Source of the DNA: Symsagittifera roscoffensis
Lineage: Eukaryota; Xenacoelomorpha; Acoela; Convolutidae
DNA: 64,000 nucleotides
Reading direction: 5' to 3'
Assembly: GCF_963678635.1 (NCBI RefSeq)
Contig: NC_087071.1
Span: 37,348,438 to 37,412,437, forward strand
Of this stretch, positions 54,247 through 63,999 are shown in pieces. The stretch's first letter is position 1. Every line of letters begins with the position of its first letter. The position numbers and the translations under genes are program-made. Below the pieces are notes generated by a model, which saw only the letters and a list, made by a program, of their open reading frames with translations, made no database searches and was not told the DNA's origin.

Positions 54247-54634
54247 TGAGTTATGTATGGATTACTGAACTCATAGAAAAATTTCAGATAGGATACACCG
54301 TCTGCTCGTCACGCTATCTTATTTTCGGCCGGATAGATTCGTGCAACTTCTTAGTCTAATACCAATCTTAATATTACTCTTAAATCTCCTAGTCTCAATA
54401 GATCTAGTGTACACCGGTTTGTGCCAGTTAGTTCCAGAATGAGAACAACTGTATTCTAAGTTTAATTCAAATTATTCTGGCGTTGAAACTGCAAGTAGTT
54501 TCAAAGCTTTACAAATAAATAAATTGGTTGTTAATTTGATGGAGTTTGATTGATTAGTATTTAATATTTTATAGCATAATAATAAAATACCATAATAATA
54601 ACCAATGATAAATACTAGCTTAGATCTCGTTCCA
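54247..54634 (-). repeat. 5' LTR of the minus-strand retroelement
   Basis: 388 bp that on the minus strand starts TGGAAC and ends AACTCA, so it is TG...CA bounded. It aligns with 13010-13389 over most of its length. Confidence 0.8.
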
Positions 54635-55029
54635 AAATTAACTTGGAGAAAGAAAAAAATTGAAATGAGGGGAAGCTCAATTGAAGGTTTTCCCTTTTCA
54701 ACTCTAAACAACTTAGCACCATACAATTTCACTCCCTACTTTTTGTTGCGTTGGCAATTTAACGTCACTACATATTAAAACCATTTCTATAACATAACAC
54801 CGTTTTAATCCAAAATGAAAAAAAAGACTTTCTTCAAAGGGGACTTTGGTAAAGATCAAAGAATAAAACGAGAGAAAGTTTCTTTCATTTAAGGCAAGAC
54901 AATTTAGCGCTACTTAAATTGCGTAAGGTTTGAACCAAAATAAGCTTGCCAATAATTTCAATGAATCAGTCGAAAATAAAATGAAATGGTTTTAGTAGTA
55001 TAGATAAACGACAATGGGATCGGGGGAGG
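54635..55029. other. Right flank of the retroelement, no gene seen
   Basis: AT-rich. If the retroelement inserted into Polinton 2, the rest of the polymerase should resume here, and it does not. Confidence 0.45.
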
Positions 55030-55290
55030 GGGATGATCCCTACAGGGATCATTGGGTATAGATTATACCTAATGATCCCTATCTAAATATTTATACCTAA
55101 TGATCCCTATGTAAAATATTTATACCTAATGATCCCTATGTATATGTTTTATAGCTAATGATCCCAACGTAAAATGTTTATACCTAATGATCCCTATTTA
55201 TAATTTTTATAGCCAATGATAGCAATGTACAAATTTTATACTTAATGATCCCAATGTATAATTTTTATACTTAATGATCCTTATGTGAAA
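55030..55290. repeat. Tandem repeat of about 32 bp with an inverted junction
   Basis: About eight units built on TATACCTAATGATCCCTATG followed by an A/T-rich spacer run from 55052 to 55290. At the left edge ATGATCCCT and AGGGATCAT (55032-55051) form a palindrome with a 2-nt centre, so the first unit is joined to an inverted one. Units become more diverged rightward. A G-rich GGGGGAGGGGG lies just left. Confidence 0.85.
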
Positions 55291-55739
55291 AATAGTGTTG
55301 GTTAAATCAAAATCGTTCTGTCAATAAATTACTTCTTTCCGCCACCTATAGCTCGGCAAGCTGTGTTGTCTTCCAAATGAACTAAATCTATTCAATGCGT
55401 TTTGCTGCGAAGGCGTTTGCGAATTGGTTCTTTCAATGTTTCTACAAACTGTATGATCTTGGTGAAAATAGATATGAAATGAAATGGTTGAATTATACAC
55501 ACAATTTTCTTAAACAAGTGTCGTTTAAAGCTAATGAAAATGCATGTGAGTGAGGAAACATTTCAAAATCATTATTGTACGACAAATCAGAAGCCTAATT
55601 TCATTGACATGTTGATTGAAATGTATACGAAAACAGTCATGTAGAATTAAATAATAGTTTAATGAAAAAGCATACGGGTTAGGAAACGTTCGAGTATTGT
55701 GTTTTTTTTATCTGTTTTTGGGTAGAAATATTGTCCAAA
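55291..55739. other. Spacer with partial copies of the protease 3' flank
   Basis: Stretches near 55530-55590 and 55655-55690 (AATGCATGTGAG, GGAAACATTTC) resemble 56060-56100, so part of the element 3 left end is repeated here. No gene. Confidence 0.5.
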
Positions 55740-55811
55740 CTTGTACCTAATTGTTACTATAAAATTCAATATAGAATAAAACGTCGTGTGGTCCCAGTAG
55801 AAGAAAACTCA

Positions 55812-55868
55812 TGGCGCTCGACTCTCAGCCGAAATGCGGCGTTTCGAAACCCGTCCGGAAATTGTACT
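55812..55868. other. 57-bp conserved block, element 3 copy
   Basis: Same as 31676-31732 with one visible difference; see that entry. Confidence 0.35.
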
Positions 55869-56136
55869 GAAAAGAGGCATCAGTTGCTGGTATGGTGATA
55901 TCCCCCAATAGATCGATGTTGTATTTTTTTTTATAGTAATTTAATTTCTCGGAGTATTGCTATTAATTTAACAATTGAGTAAAAATGTCAATTACAAAAA
56001 AAATATAGTGTTTAAAACGAAATTGAAAAGTGTACAAAAAAAGCCATATCAAATAGTTAGTTAATGAGAAAGCATGTGAGTTATAAAACGTTTCAAAACA
56101 TGATCATTTATGTAATCAAAATAAGAAGCATCACCA

Positions 56137-56505
56137 TTAAAGTTTTATCATAACTGAAATGTGCGATATAATTACAAAAAAAACGCACATGGTAGAATTG
56201 GAGTCTTGAATGGGATAATTTGTCATTGTTTCAGTTACCTGATGGAATTTCTCGTTCAATCGTTCAAATAGATTGGTGTACTGCCAAAGAAGAAGACCGA
56301 GAGGATCAGCGAAGTATAGAACATTTCCTCTGTTGCAAATCACAATCCAATGTGTCCCCGGAAAATCTGATTTTGAAGTGTTCACAATCATAGTGATACT
56401 GTTAGGGATGTAAGGTGGAAAATTGTCCGCTGCAAATACTCCAAGAAACTGATATTTCAGATGTTTGAAGTTCTGAATGGGAATCTGCAACTGGATTTCA
56501 TCCAT
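56137..56505 (-). pseudogene. PRO: Adenovirus-type cysteine protease (Polinton 3)
   Basis: ATG at 56503-56505 and MDEIQLQ, then LGVFAADNFPP, the catalytic HW in PGTHWIVIC, the YFADPLG acidic segment and the TMC cysteine. The frame departs from the element 2 sequence just after that cysteine, giving a short 122-aa reading, so a C-terminal frameshift is likely. It is the best preserved protease in the window. Confidence 0.85.
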
Positions 56506-56542
56506 TTTCAGACGGTCAAATTTGGAAGGACGTTCTTTTTAA

Positions 56543-57813
56543 CTATACGGTCAGATGTAATAAAAAAAAATTCGATGAGCGTATACCCCAAACAAAAATT
56601 TCCACGTTTGCTGTCAAAGCGTTTGAGAATTGAAGTTCGAGTGAAACTGAACAGTTAGTAAGCTCTGGATGCAAGAAGTCATGAGCTGCCTGCTGTGTGC
56701 TAGTGAGATCGAAACACATAATAAAATGCTGTTGGTAGTTATCCAGAGTGATTCCCAGCCCACAGTGCAACAAACCCAGCGCTGATAGTGTGTTGAAGAA
56801 GAGACATTTATAATATTATGTACTAATTGGTGCACTTGCTATTGGTAAACCTTTCCGTCTCAAGATAAGCTGCTCCAATCCACATTTTTGATAATGAAAT
56901 GGATTCGTTCGGTTTGTTCCTAGAAATGCATTATTTGCGTTCAATACTATTATAGTTTGTCTCACCGGCTCACGAGCAAAAATATCTTCCTGTTTCCAGC
57001 TGTGCTGACCAGCTGTTGCAAGAAACGTTTTTGTAATTTCTTCTTGATATGGGTAGTTTGCAGGAGTTTTGAGCAAAGTTGAATCAATATCAGAGAGCAC
57101 ATGGTCGGTCACAGTCATTTTTCTAACATATAGGTTCGCTCCGAGTATTTGCAGCTTGTAATGCTTGGCAGCATCTTCAGATATAATGAGAAAGTCTTCA
57201 TGAGAACTTCTGTAGGAAAATCTGAGAGTAACACCGCTCAGCAAATGCTTGTCACATGTGAAAAAATCAACTCCAGCGGGTCCATAGAACCAAATATCCC
57301 TCAATCCACGGACCAGTTCTCGTTGAGATGTGAAATCAGTTGCATCTATTGCAGCGTGATTGTTTTCAAAACGATATCCCTTAAACTTAAGCCATGAGTC
57401 CTTGGCTCCTTTGCTGTTTGAAAATTCTGTTCCAGTAAAGCTTTTATGCGCAAAATTTTTATTGGCTTTTGAGATTTTGAGTCCATTAGCAGAGAGGGTA
57501 CAGTCAGAGAAAAGGGAATACAGGGAGTTGTTTACGAGGAACGGTGAATCAGACACAGTAGGTTCAGTGTTGTCATATCGCAGATCAGCTCCATTTGATT
57601 GCGTTACTTTGCATCGTATTTCCAAATAAATTTTGTGCAGGTCAACAAAATTGTTACGGTCACCGGTGATTTCAAATTCAAACATTGGTCCATTAGATCA
57701 ATAGAGAGGTCCAATTTTTTGATCGATTTTTTCAAAAGTTATCAAAAGAGGTTGTTTTTGAAACAAATCCAGAGAGCTATGGGTTGCTTCATTGGGTAAC
57801 AAATTAGCGATCA
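56543..57813 (-). pseudogene. Major capsid protein, double jelly-roll (Polinton 3)
   Basis: The ATG at 57811-57813 overlaps the end of the pX-like gene. The first 40 codons contain a shift and a stop, after which 289 codons (56816-57685) are open with FEFEITGDRNNFVDLH, FYGPAGVDFF and NRTNPFHYQ. The C-terminal frame (56543-56773) has LGITLDNYQQHF and FVWGIRSSN. A further shift lies near 56815. It is the longest open capsid stretch here. Confidence 0.88.
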
Positions 57814-58223
57814 TTTTTTATGTTTGAGAAAAAATCTGCTTGATTTCTCCCTGGTCTGGTTTTTCTTTGAATGGTTGTTTTTCTTTTTCGAGCCCCTACT
57901 GACCCTCTTCTTCGTAATCCATTCACTGGTATCTTTCCAGGACGTCTGCCGCCACCGAGTTGTTTTCTTGCTGTTTTTGTGACAGTGTTTTTCAATGCCT
58001 GTTTAGGTGTCTTCTTCTTCATAGTAATATCAATCAGTTCTGGCGCTGCACTCATCAAAAGTTCTCTGCCCAGTTTTTTTGCAGCCGGTAGAATAACCCG
58101 TCGTGCAAACTGTATAGCAACACGACCAATACCAGCAGCCAAAGCGCCAAATCCACTGCCGCGTTGTCGGTCGAGTCCAGAGAAATGAGGAAGTGAAGCT
58201 TGCATTGCATAATATTGTTCCAT
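57804..58223 (-). CDS. pX/pVI-like basic virion protein (Polinton 3), intact
   Basis: An intact 139-codon frame with ATG at 58221-58223. An N-terminal segment with FGALAAGIGRVAIQFARRV and LLMSAAPELIDI forms an amphipathic glycine-alanine region, followed by a very basic C-terminus (GARKRKTTIQRKTRPGR). The architecture resembles the pX/pVI-type proteins of adenovirus-like elements, which bind DNA or membranes inside the virion. Its stop overlaps the capsid ATG (57811-57813) in another frame. Confidence 0.72.
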   Translation of the reverse strand: MEQYYAMQASLPHFSGLDRQRGSGFGALAAGIGRVAIQFARRVILPAAKKLGRELLMSAAPELIDITMKKKTPKQALKNTVTKTARKQLGGGRRPGKIPVNGLRRRGSVGARKRKTTIQRKTRPGRNQADFFSNIKNDR

Positions 58224-58229
58224 TGGTTT

Positions 58230-59099
58230 TCAATCAAAGCGCTTGAATTTTAGAGTCAACACAACTTTACCAATTCCTGCAAAGGGCACCAGTCTTTTAG
58301 TTTCTGTGCGCAACTGTACCGATATTGATTGTACAGATGAAGTGAATAATTTTTTGTAGTCTAACATATTGAAATTTTTTCGATGATTAGGTTCAATGCT
58401 GCAGGCACTACCGTTTTTGATGCGTCTATTTGAATAAATGACGCGTAACAATGGGGCCTTTGCATCTCCAACAGTTTGGTGTTGAATAATGTCAATTTAG
58501 ACAAAAATTAGACTTGACCCACTTGATTAGTCATTTGGGAAATGTGACTTTTACAGTTCGTTTCCCTCATAAGATGCATCGAAGGAGGGTATCATTGTGT
58601 AACCAATGTGATATTCACCGTTCTCATCAAGCTTTGCATTGTAGCCTATTAGACTGGGTGTTTGGGGACTTGGGAATGAGATTCCTTCATTTGCGTTCAG
58701 CCAAATAATCATGCTTTTCGTGATTTCTTGAGGACTTGCATCGAAAAGAATTTTGTCTTTGAGTTTTGTTTTCATCTCATTAATCAATTGTTCTATAAAA
58801 GTGTACTCTCCTGATTTGATAAAAACATTTGCGCCATAGTAAGGTCTGGAAATTGTATTCCGATTGCCAGCGTTGGATTTACTGGCTACTACTTCGGATG
58901 CTCTGAAATACGTAAATTCATCATCAGTAACATTGTTTAATTTCGTTGGGAAAATTATTTCTGAGAGTGCAACTCTCTAATCTCCGTCTAAAGCAATTTC
59001 TTTTTAACAAACGTTTCTAAATTTGGCCAAAGTGTTGTCTGGGAAAAACTCCATTGATGCTGTTGAAATCAAATGTACAGTAAACTCATCACTGCCCAT
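58230..59099 (-). pseudogene. Minor capsid (penton-like) protein (Polinton 3)
   Basis: ATG at 59097-59099 with DEFTVHLIST and FPDNTLA, then WRVALSEI, NRNTISRPYYG, GYTMIPSFDASYEG (58551-58787) and LVPFAGIGKVVLTLKFKRFD to the stop at 58230. Stops near 58550 and 59010 and small shifts break it. It starts inside the integrase 3' end and ends just before the pX-like ATG. Confidence 0.82.
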
Positions 59100-59745
59100 T
59101 TCCGTTATAATCAGCTTTGTTTCCAACTAAACTAAGTTCTTTTTCATAAAACTTTCCGCTGATTTTCTTCTTTTCCGCATCAATGAGACTGTATGTTGAA
59201 GGGGTTACAGAAGGAATGGCAACTGTTTCAATAACTTCGTCTGTAAAAATCTGCTTGTAAGCTTTTCTAAAAGGCAAGTCAGTTTTCGCTATTCGCACAT
59301 AGTCACCAACATAAAATTTTGGTTTCTGTACCAGATTTGATGAACTGTTAGCAATTAATGAAACTAAAGCAGGTACACGTTTTCTTGTGACCTTGTTCGG
59401 AGCCAATTTTGTTACTCTATTAACGCGTGAGTTAATCGTTTGAACAAAAATTTGTAATTTTTCAATATAACTTTAAGTCTATTCAAACTCCAAGTACTTG
59501 TAGATAACACTTTTCAGCGATCGAATGTTTCTTTTGGCAAACGCTAATTTTTCTTCACTGTGAGTATTGTATTTGATGATTTCTCGTTTAGTGCATATTT
59601 TTTCGAACTCTCCTTTAAACTCGGTGCCTTTGTCAACCCAAACTTTTTCTGGTTGCTTTGTTTTGATCAATTTTTCGAAAGCCTCGGTTGTTTCTTGAGC
59701 ATATTTGGTCTTCAGAGGTTCCACTCGTAAGTAGCGAGAGAGACA
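59089..59745 (-). pseudogene. INT: Retroviral-type integrase, N-terminus deleted (Polinton 3)
   Basis: The core frame (59479-59724) has KVWVDKGTEFKGEF and FAKRNIRSLKS, where the catalytic Glu position reads Lys. The C-terminal frame (59089-59406) has YVRIAKTDLPFRKAYK. Everything upstream of the LKTKYAQETTEAF segment, including the first catalytic Asp and the helix-turn-helix, is missing by a deletion at about 59750. Confidence 0.82.
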
Positions 59746-60300
59746 ATTGACTCAAGTTTTTTTGCGTTTTGCTGTGTATCGTACAAAAAGATTCAGTTTT
59801 AACGATTGTTGGTTTTCCTTGAAATAAAACATATCCGTCATCATCTAAAGTCAATGATTCAACTTTGCACAACTGCTTTAGCACTGTGTTTGCCCTTTCC
59901 AATATTTTAGCTTCCAATAGCTCTTGAACACTTCAGCGGTTTTTCCATTACTTTTTTCATCGTTTTTTTCTATTCCCTTTGAACTTGTTTCCTGCAGAGA
60001 ATTGTATGATTCAAAAATTTTTTCTGCTTCATCATCACCATCATAATAGAAATTAGTAAGTGCAAATAAATTTAATTTTTTGAAGATTTGGTACTACAAT
60101 GCTAGGGGTTAAAGGAAAAGGAGATGTTGGGTTTAATGGTGGTGGATAGTCATGGCTGGTTTTTTGTTCTCGAAATCGCTGTATTTAATTGAATTGAGAT
60201 GATTTGTCATTAGTTAATAAATTATGAAAGATTTGAGATTGTGGTGCAGTTTTTTCATCTGGAGCATATGTTTTTCGAGGAATGAGGATGAATTCTTCAG
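59746..60300 (-). pseudogene. Unassigned EEFILIPRK Polinton ORF (element 3)
   Basis: Counterpart of 36051-36790. EEFILIPRKTY (about 60280), a YPPPLNPTSP segment and DDGYVLFQGKPTIVK (about 59820) are present. The C-terminal domain is lost in the same deletion that removed the integrase N-terminus, fusing the two genes (frame 59633-59917 crosses the join). Confidence 0.5.
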
Positions 60301-60369
60301 CACACCTGCCCAAGGTTCTAGTTTTTTAGGTAAATGTAACTCGAATCTTCGATTGACTTAACCAGTGAA

Positions 60370-60560
60370 ATATTGTTTGCCAAAACTTTTCGTTTTTCTC
60401 GAAACTTTTGTTAGCTGGAACATGTCCCAGAAAAAACATTTACAAAACAATCGCAAAGAAACCTAATAAAATTTGAATCAGCTCCTAACAAAATTGATCT
60501 ACATTGGTGACTATTGAGCATTTGCTTCAATATACACAATTCTTTCTCTTTCAATTTCAA
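60370..60560 (-). pseudogene. Small Polinton protein, element 3 copy
   Basis: DNA matches 36840-37097 but has an internal deletion near 60400 and further indels, leaving no useful frame. Confidence 0.4.
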
Positions 60561-60594
60561 GAGATGTGATGACTGCGTTTGAGGATGGTAATTA

Positions 60595-61250
60595 GAAAAT
60601 GGCTGGCGATGGTGGAACTATGTTTGACGAATAACGAAGACATTCTGAAGTTTTGGGATCCAAGTCTATCAACAGATGACCGAAATTTTCTTTTGTTGCC
60701 AACTGATACGCATGACAGAGGAAATTTGCATTAATCAATTGTCAACCTAAATAATCATTTTGTTGAATATCTCGAGATAATTTGAACAAAATTAAAAGGG
60801 TTCTATTCAAATCTATTGTACGTGATTGCTTACTTTGCTGAATTAAATTTTGCTTGACATAAAAAACATGAACGATTTTATGTCGCCCTGCTGTAGCTAA
60901 TTTAATAAAAACTTTTTCATTAAACATTTCTTTACAGATATCATCAAAGACAATCATGCAATCCCGTAAGTTATTAACAATTTCAAAGCTGGACAATTTA
61001 AAAAACTCATTATCAATTTTGTTGTGAGAAACAAAGAAATGGTATTTGGGTTGATCGTGAAGATAAAAATAAATTATCTTGTTATACGATGAATAGAATG
61101 TACCTCTGAGAAGCATTTGAAAAATTAAATCAGTTTTGCCAGATCCCGAGGGACCTGAAACGGACAGAAACAGACGACCTCTTGTTGAAATGATCTTATT
61201 CTTATTGTAACTTGGGATTGGGTAACATGTAACCAACTGTACTGGAAACT
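60595..61250 (-). pseudogene. ATP: Packaging ATPase with intact P-loop (Polinton 3)
   Basis: The frame 60742-61236 (164 aa) shows the Walker A FLSVSGPSGSGKTDLIF, YFYLHDQPKY, the Walker B-like CMIVFDD, IKLATAGRHK and LILFKLSRD, then a stop near 60742. C-terminal coding DNA continues in another frame to about 60600. No ATG precedes the P-loop (the listed start is TTG), consistent with an upstream exon and a TTTCCAG acceptor near 61250. Confidence 0.88.
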
Positions 61251-61299
61251 ATTGAAAGCCAAATGGCACTCTCTTCACAACCAAAATTGTAAAAAGACA

Positions 61300-61494
61300 A
61301 TTTTGAAATAGATAAAGATAGCAAAATGAAAATGAAACAGACTTGTGTGAAAAAGACAACTTCTGCAGACGGAAGAGAAACAGAATTACAAAGTTTCCAA
61401 GATCTGTTTTCGTGAGATAAAGACTGTTTGACACCACCAATGTCTACAAAGTCGCAATCATTGTTCTCGACAGTGGTTTCATCATTTTCCATGT
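61300..61494 (-). CDS. Acidic ORF, possible ATPase first exon (element 3)
   Basis: MENDETTVENNDCDFVDIGG begins at about 61494. The conserved part ends near 61350, before hydrophobic intron-like DNA. It would join the ATPase frame if an intron of roughly 90-100 bp ends at the TTTCCAG near 61250. This is a hypothesis. Confidence 0.35.
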
Positions 61495-61524
61495 TTACTA
61501 GAAAACTTTTTTTGCTTATTTGTA

Positions 61525-61773
61525 TCAAAGTTGATTGTTACAATTGCATACAAATTGCCTTTTTTTTCTCTCTGACCGATTGCCGTTTGGTTTGTATTTT
61601 ATTTTATATCTTGCTATGGTTTTATCTGTTATATGTATCCGAACGATTTTTTCTACATTTCCGGTTCTGATTTTGTCTAATAACTCTTTTGGTAAACTCT
61701 CACTTGTCAAATTCACAGTTGTTGTGTTTTTTTTTGGCGAAAACATTTTTTTTAAAGTTGAATTTTCAAACAC
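61525..61773 (-). pseudogene. 85-aa Polinton protein (element 3)
   Basis: Counterpart of 37975-38232 with LPKELLDKIRTGNVEKIVRI and KIKYKPNGNRSERKK. A frame change after ERKK alters the end. Confidence 0.5.
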
Positions 61774-62003
61774 GACATGTTATCAAGATCACACAAGATC
61801 AAACAAAAATGAAAACAATCCAAAATTATCTTCATTATGATTCACAAAACTTGGTATATATATGTGTTTCTTCATTTCGATTCAACAGGCAAATCAACTC
61901 CTCGTTCAATGAAGAAAAATTCGAATATTGTTAAATTGTCTTGATCACAATTAGATTTGAATTTATCAACAAAATGGGCAGCAACTCTGCTAGTGGCTTG
62001 AAC

Positions 62004-62171
62004 TTAATGCATTTCCTCAACGTTATCAGTTTTGACTAATTCTTTTAGTTCAGCTGGAAGATGTTGGGCATGCAAATGGATTTGACTTCTCTCTCCCAGC
62101 TGAGGTTGCAGCCCTTCCAGGTTGAGATTGAACAATGGAATTGACTGGCGAAGATCCTGGAGTCTGGACAT
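62004..62171 (-). pseudogene. 66-aa Polinton protein (element 3), shortened
   Basis: ATG at 62169-62171 and LFNLNLEGLQPQLGER as in elements 2a and 2b. It stops early after EEMH, about ten residues short. Confidence 0.5.
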
Positions 62172-62174
62172 TGT

Positions 62175-62935
62175 ACAGGTGAAAGTAGTCCAGAACTGTG
62201 AAAAACTTCCGTAAATTATCGATTTTGATATCGTTCAGTGTCATTTGTTCGAATTTTTGCAGGAGAGGTTTTCATCGACAATCTAATATGCCTGTCCGCG
62301 TAAGAGTAACTTTAATTCTTGGTGTTAAATTGTTTTCAGGACTCTGATTAGTCATCGAATCGTAAACCACCAAATTTGAAGATAAGATTGTTTGCATCAT
62401 TGGACAGTTCATTTTGTAACCAATCGAAAAAAAACTTTGGATTTTCTACGGGTACAATGCTTAATTAATTGATGCGGGGGAAGTAAGTGAGAATGTCGTT
62501 TGCAAATATGTTTTTCTTGACCCAATAACTGTTCAATCTTCGGGCAGCCAATATCTTCCAAATTTGTCACGGGTAATTTCAAGTATTCAGCTAATGAAAC
62601 AGATTTTTGTGTACCTTTAGCAACAAAATGGGAGTTTGGGTTCCTCAAACAAATGCTGTCAAGATTTGATCCATGTATGGGTAGGGGTATTCACCTTCGT
62701 TCCAACTCCAGAAGTTGAGATACCCAATTGTAAGCTTTTTTCTCTTCTTATGATAAATTTTTGAATTGAACTGGTGGCAGAAAATGAATTTTTTCAATTA
62801 TATTAGCAGAGCAAACGGAAAATTCCTTTATGATCAAAGGTTTCTTGCCACATTTAACTCCTTCAATATCTAAAATAATGGGATGATTGAAAAACTAATT
62901 TTTAGTTTTCTTTATTTGAGTTAACATGATTTTCA
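62175..62935 (-). pseudogene. Exonuclease-like Polinton protein (element 3)
   Basis: The frame 62409-62648 retains VAKGTQKSVSLAEYLKLPV, GCPKIEQLLG and the Cys/His cluster; flanking parts are in other frames, with small deletions near 62690 and an insertion near 62365. More decayed than copies 2a and 2b. Confidence 0.5.
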
Positions 62936-63099
62936 CTCAACATTCCAACAAACGACAAAAACTTTAGTTTGAATGCTTTAAGAAATAAATAAAACGCAAT
63001 ACCTGTCACGTGACCCAGGTAACAGTTTTTTATTAGACAAGACAAAACATGTGTGTACCCAGGACCGGTATTATTTTTTTCTTGCAATTAACCTGCTGC

Positions 63100-63345
63100 C
63101 TCATGCAATATAGCATGTATTCATAAAAATTTGAATTGTTTCAAGTGTTTGTCGAGCGATGAATTGTCTATTCCAATTAAACCACCATATGGTCTGTTGT
63201 TCAAAACAAAATGCAAATTAAAATCAGCATCCAAATACAAACAAGTGGCTAAGAAATACTGAAATCTGACTGATTTATCTGGATATTGTGATTTTAAGTC
63301 TATAAAAATTTCATGGATAAGTTTCAAATCGAAAGTTGAAATCAT
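63100..63345 (-). pseudogene. Unnamed Polinton ORF present in elements 1 and 3 only
   Basis: The frame 63121-63345 has ISTFDLKLIHEIFIDLK and LNNRPYGGLIG and runs, after one stop, into AILHEAAG. The element 1 homologue at 20688-21076 has LHAVLHDAAG. In elements 2a and 2b the DNA jumps from the matching left flank (about 39560) straight to the next ORF, so it was deleted there. Confidence 0.45.
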
Positions 63346-63449
63346 GTTTACTGAACTCAGTATAACAAAAAAGGAATAATGAAAAGTATCAATTAAAACT
63401 TAACTTTCCCTTCAACAATAAATTTTACAAGTAGAACATCAGTATCTAC

Positions 63450-63999
63450 ATCAAGATTTCCATATCAACTTGTCAAAATATCCATTATTTTACAAAAAGC
63501 GGCAGAATGGGTTCCATTAATTAAATTTTCAATTTTTTTTTTCAATGTTTCTGTATTAATCGCATCTGTTTGAATATGTCTGCTTTCTGTGTGTTTGTTT
63601 GAAAGTGAAGTAGAAATTCTTGCGGATTTGTTTGACGTCGATGCCGCAGCAGGCGTAACTGTTTTATCAATTCGTTTCTGTCCCCCAACGGCGGGAGATT
63701 TCTTGCAAACGTTAGATTTGGTTTGTTGTTAGAAGTTTGTTTGTTAGATGATGTTGCAGAAAGCAATAAATTGGGTCAACGTTTTTTGATTGCCAATCTA
63801 ACAAATCGGGATTGGCTGCAACAGGTTGTGCTGAATAAGTGAGAGCTAGTTTGAGCTTGTAAAATAACTCGCCGTTTCCTTTGACATCTTTAGCAGGAGA
63901 AACTAAGTATTTGAAGCAAGTGAAAATACAAAGAACACTGAAACATTTTTGGGAGGGAAAAAATTGGTTTAATTGTTCCTCTGAATTTACTTGAATCAA
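63450..63999 (-). pseudogene. Unassigned Cys and Ser-rich Polinton ORF (element 3)
   Basis: Counterpart of 39509-40124. Frames 63712-63999 (CFSVLCIFTCFKYLVSPAKD) and 63542-63766 hold the conserved parts, with several shifts. It reaches the window end. Confidence 0.5.

Larger units (their letters stand above)
48977..54634 (-). mobile_element. Ty3/gypsy-like retroelement, decayed, minus strand
   Basis: From right to left: an LTR (54247-54634), a primer site, a leader, gag-like sequence (52.4-51.2 kb), a 200-base gap, integrase core and GPY/F module (50.98-50.14 kb), then unassigned DNA to 48977 where Polinton 2 is cut. No second LTR is adjacent; the only relative is at 13010-13389. Reverse transcriptase and RNase H are not visible and may be lost in the gap. 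The left limit is the Polinton breakpoint, not a seen terminus. Confidence 0.7.
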
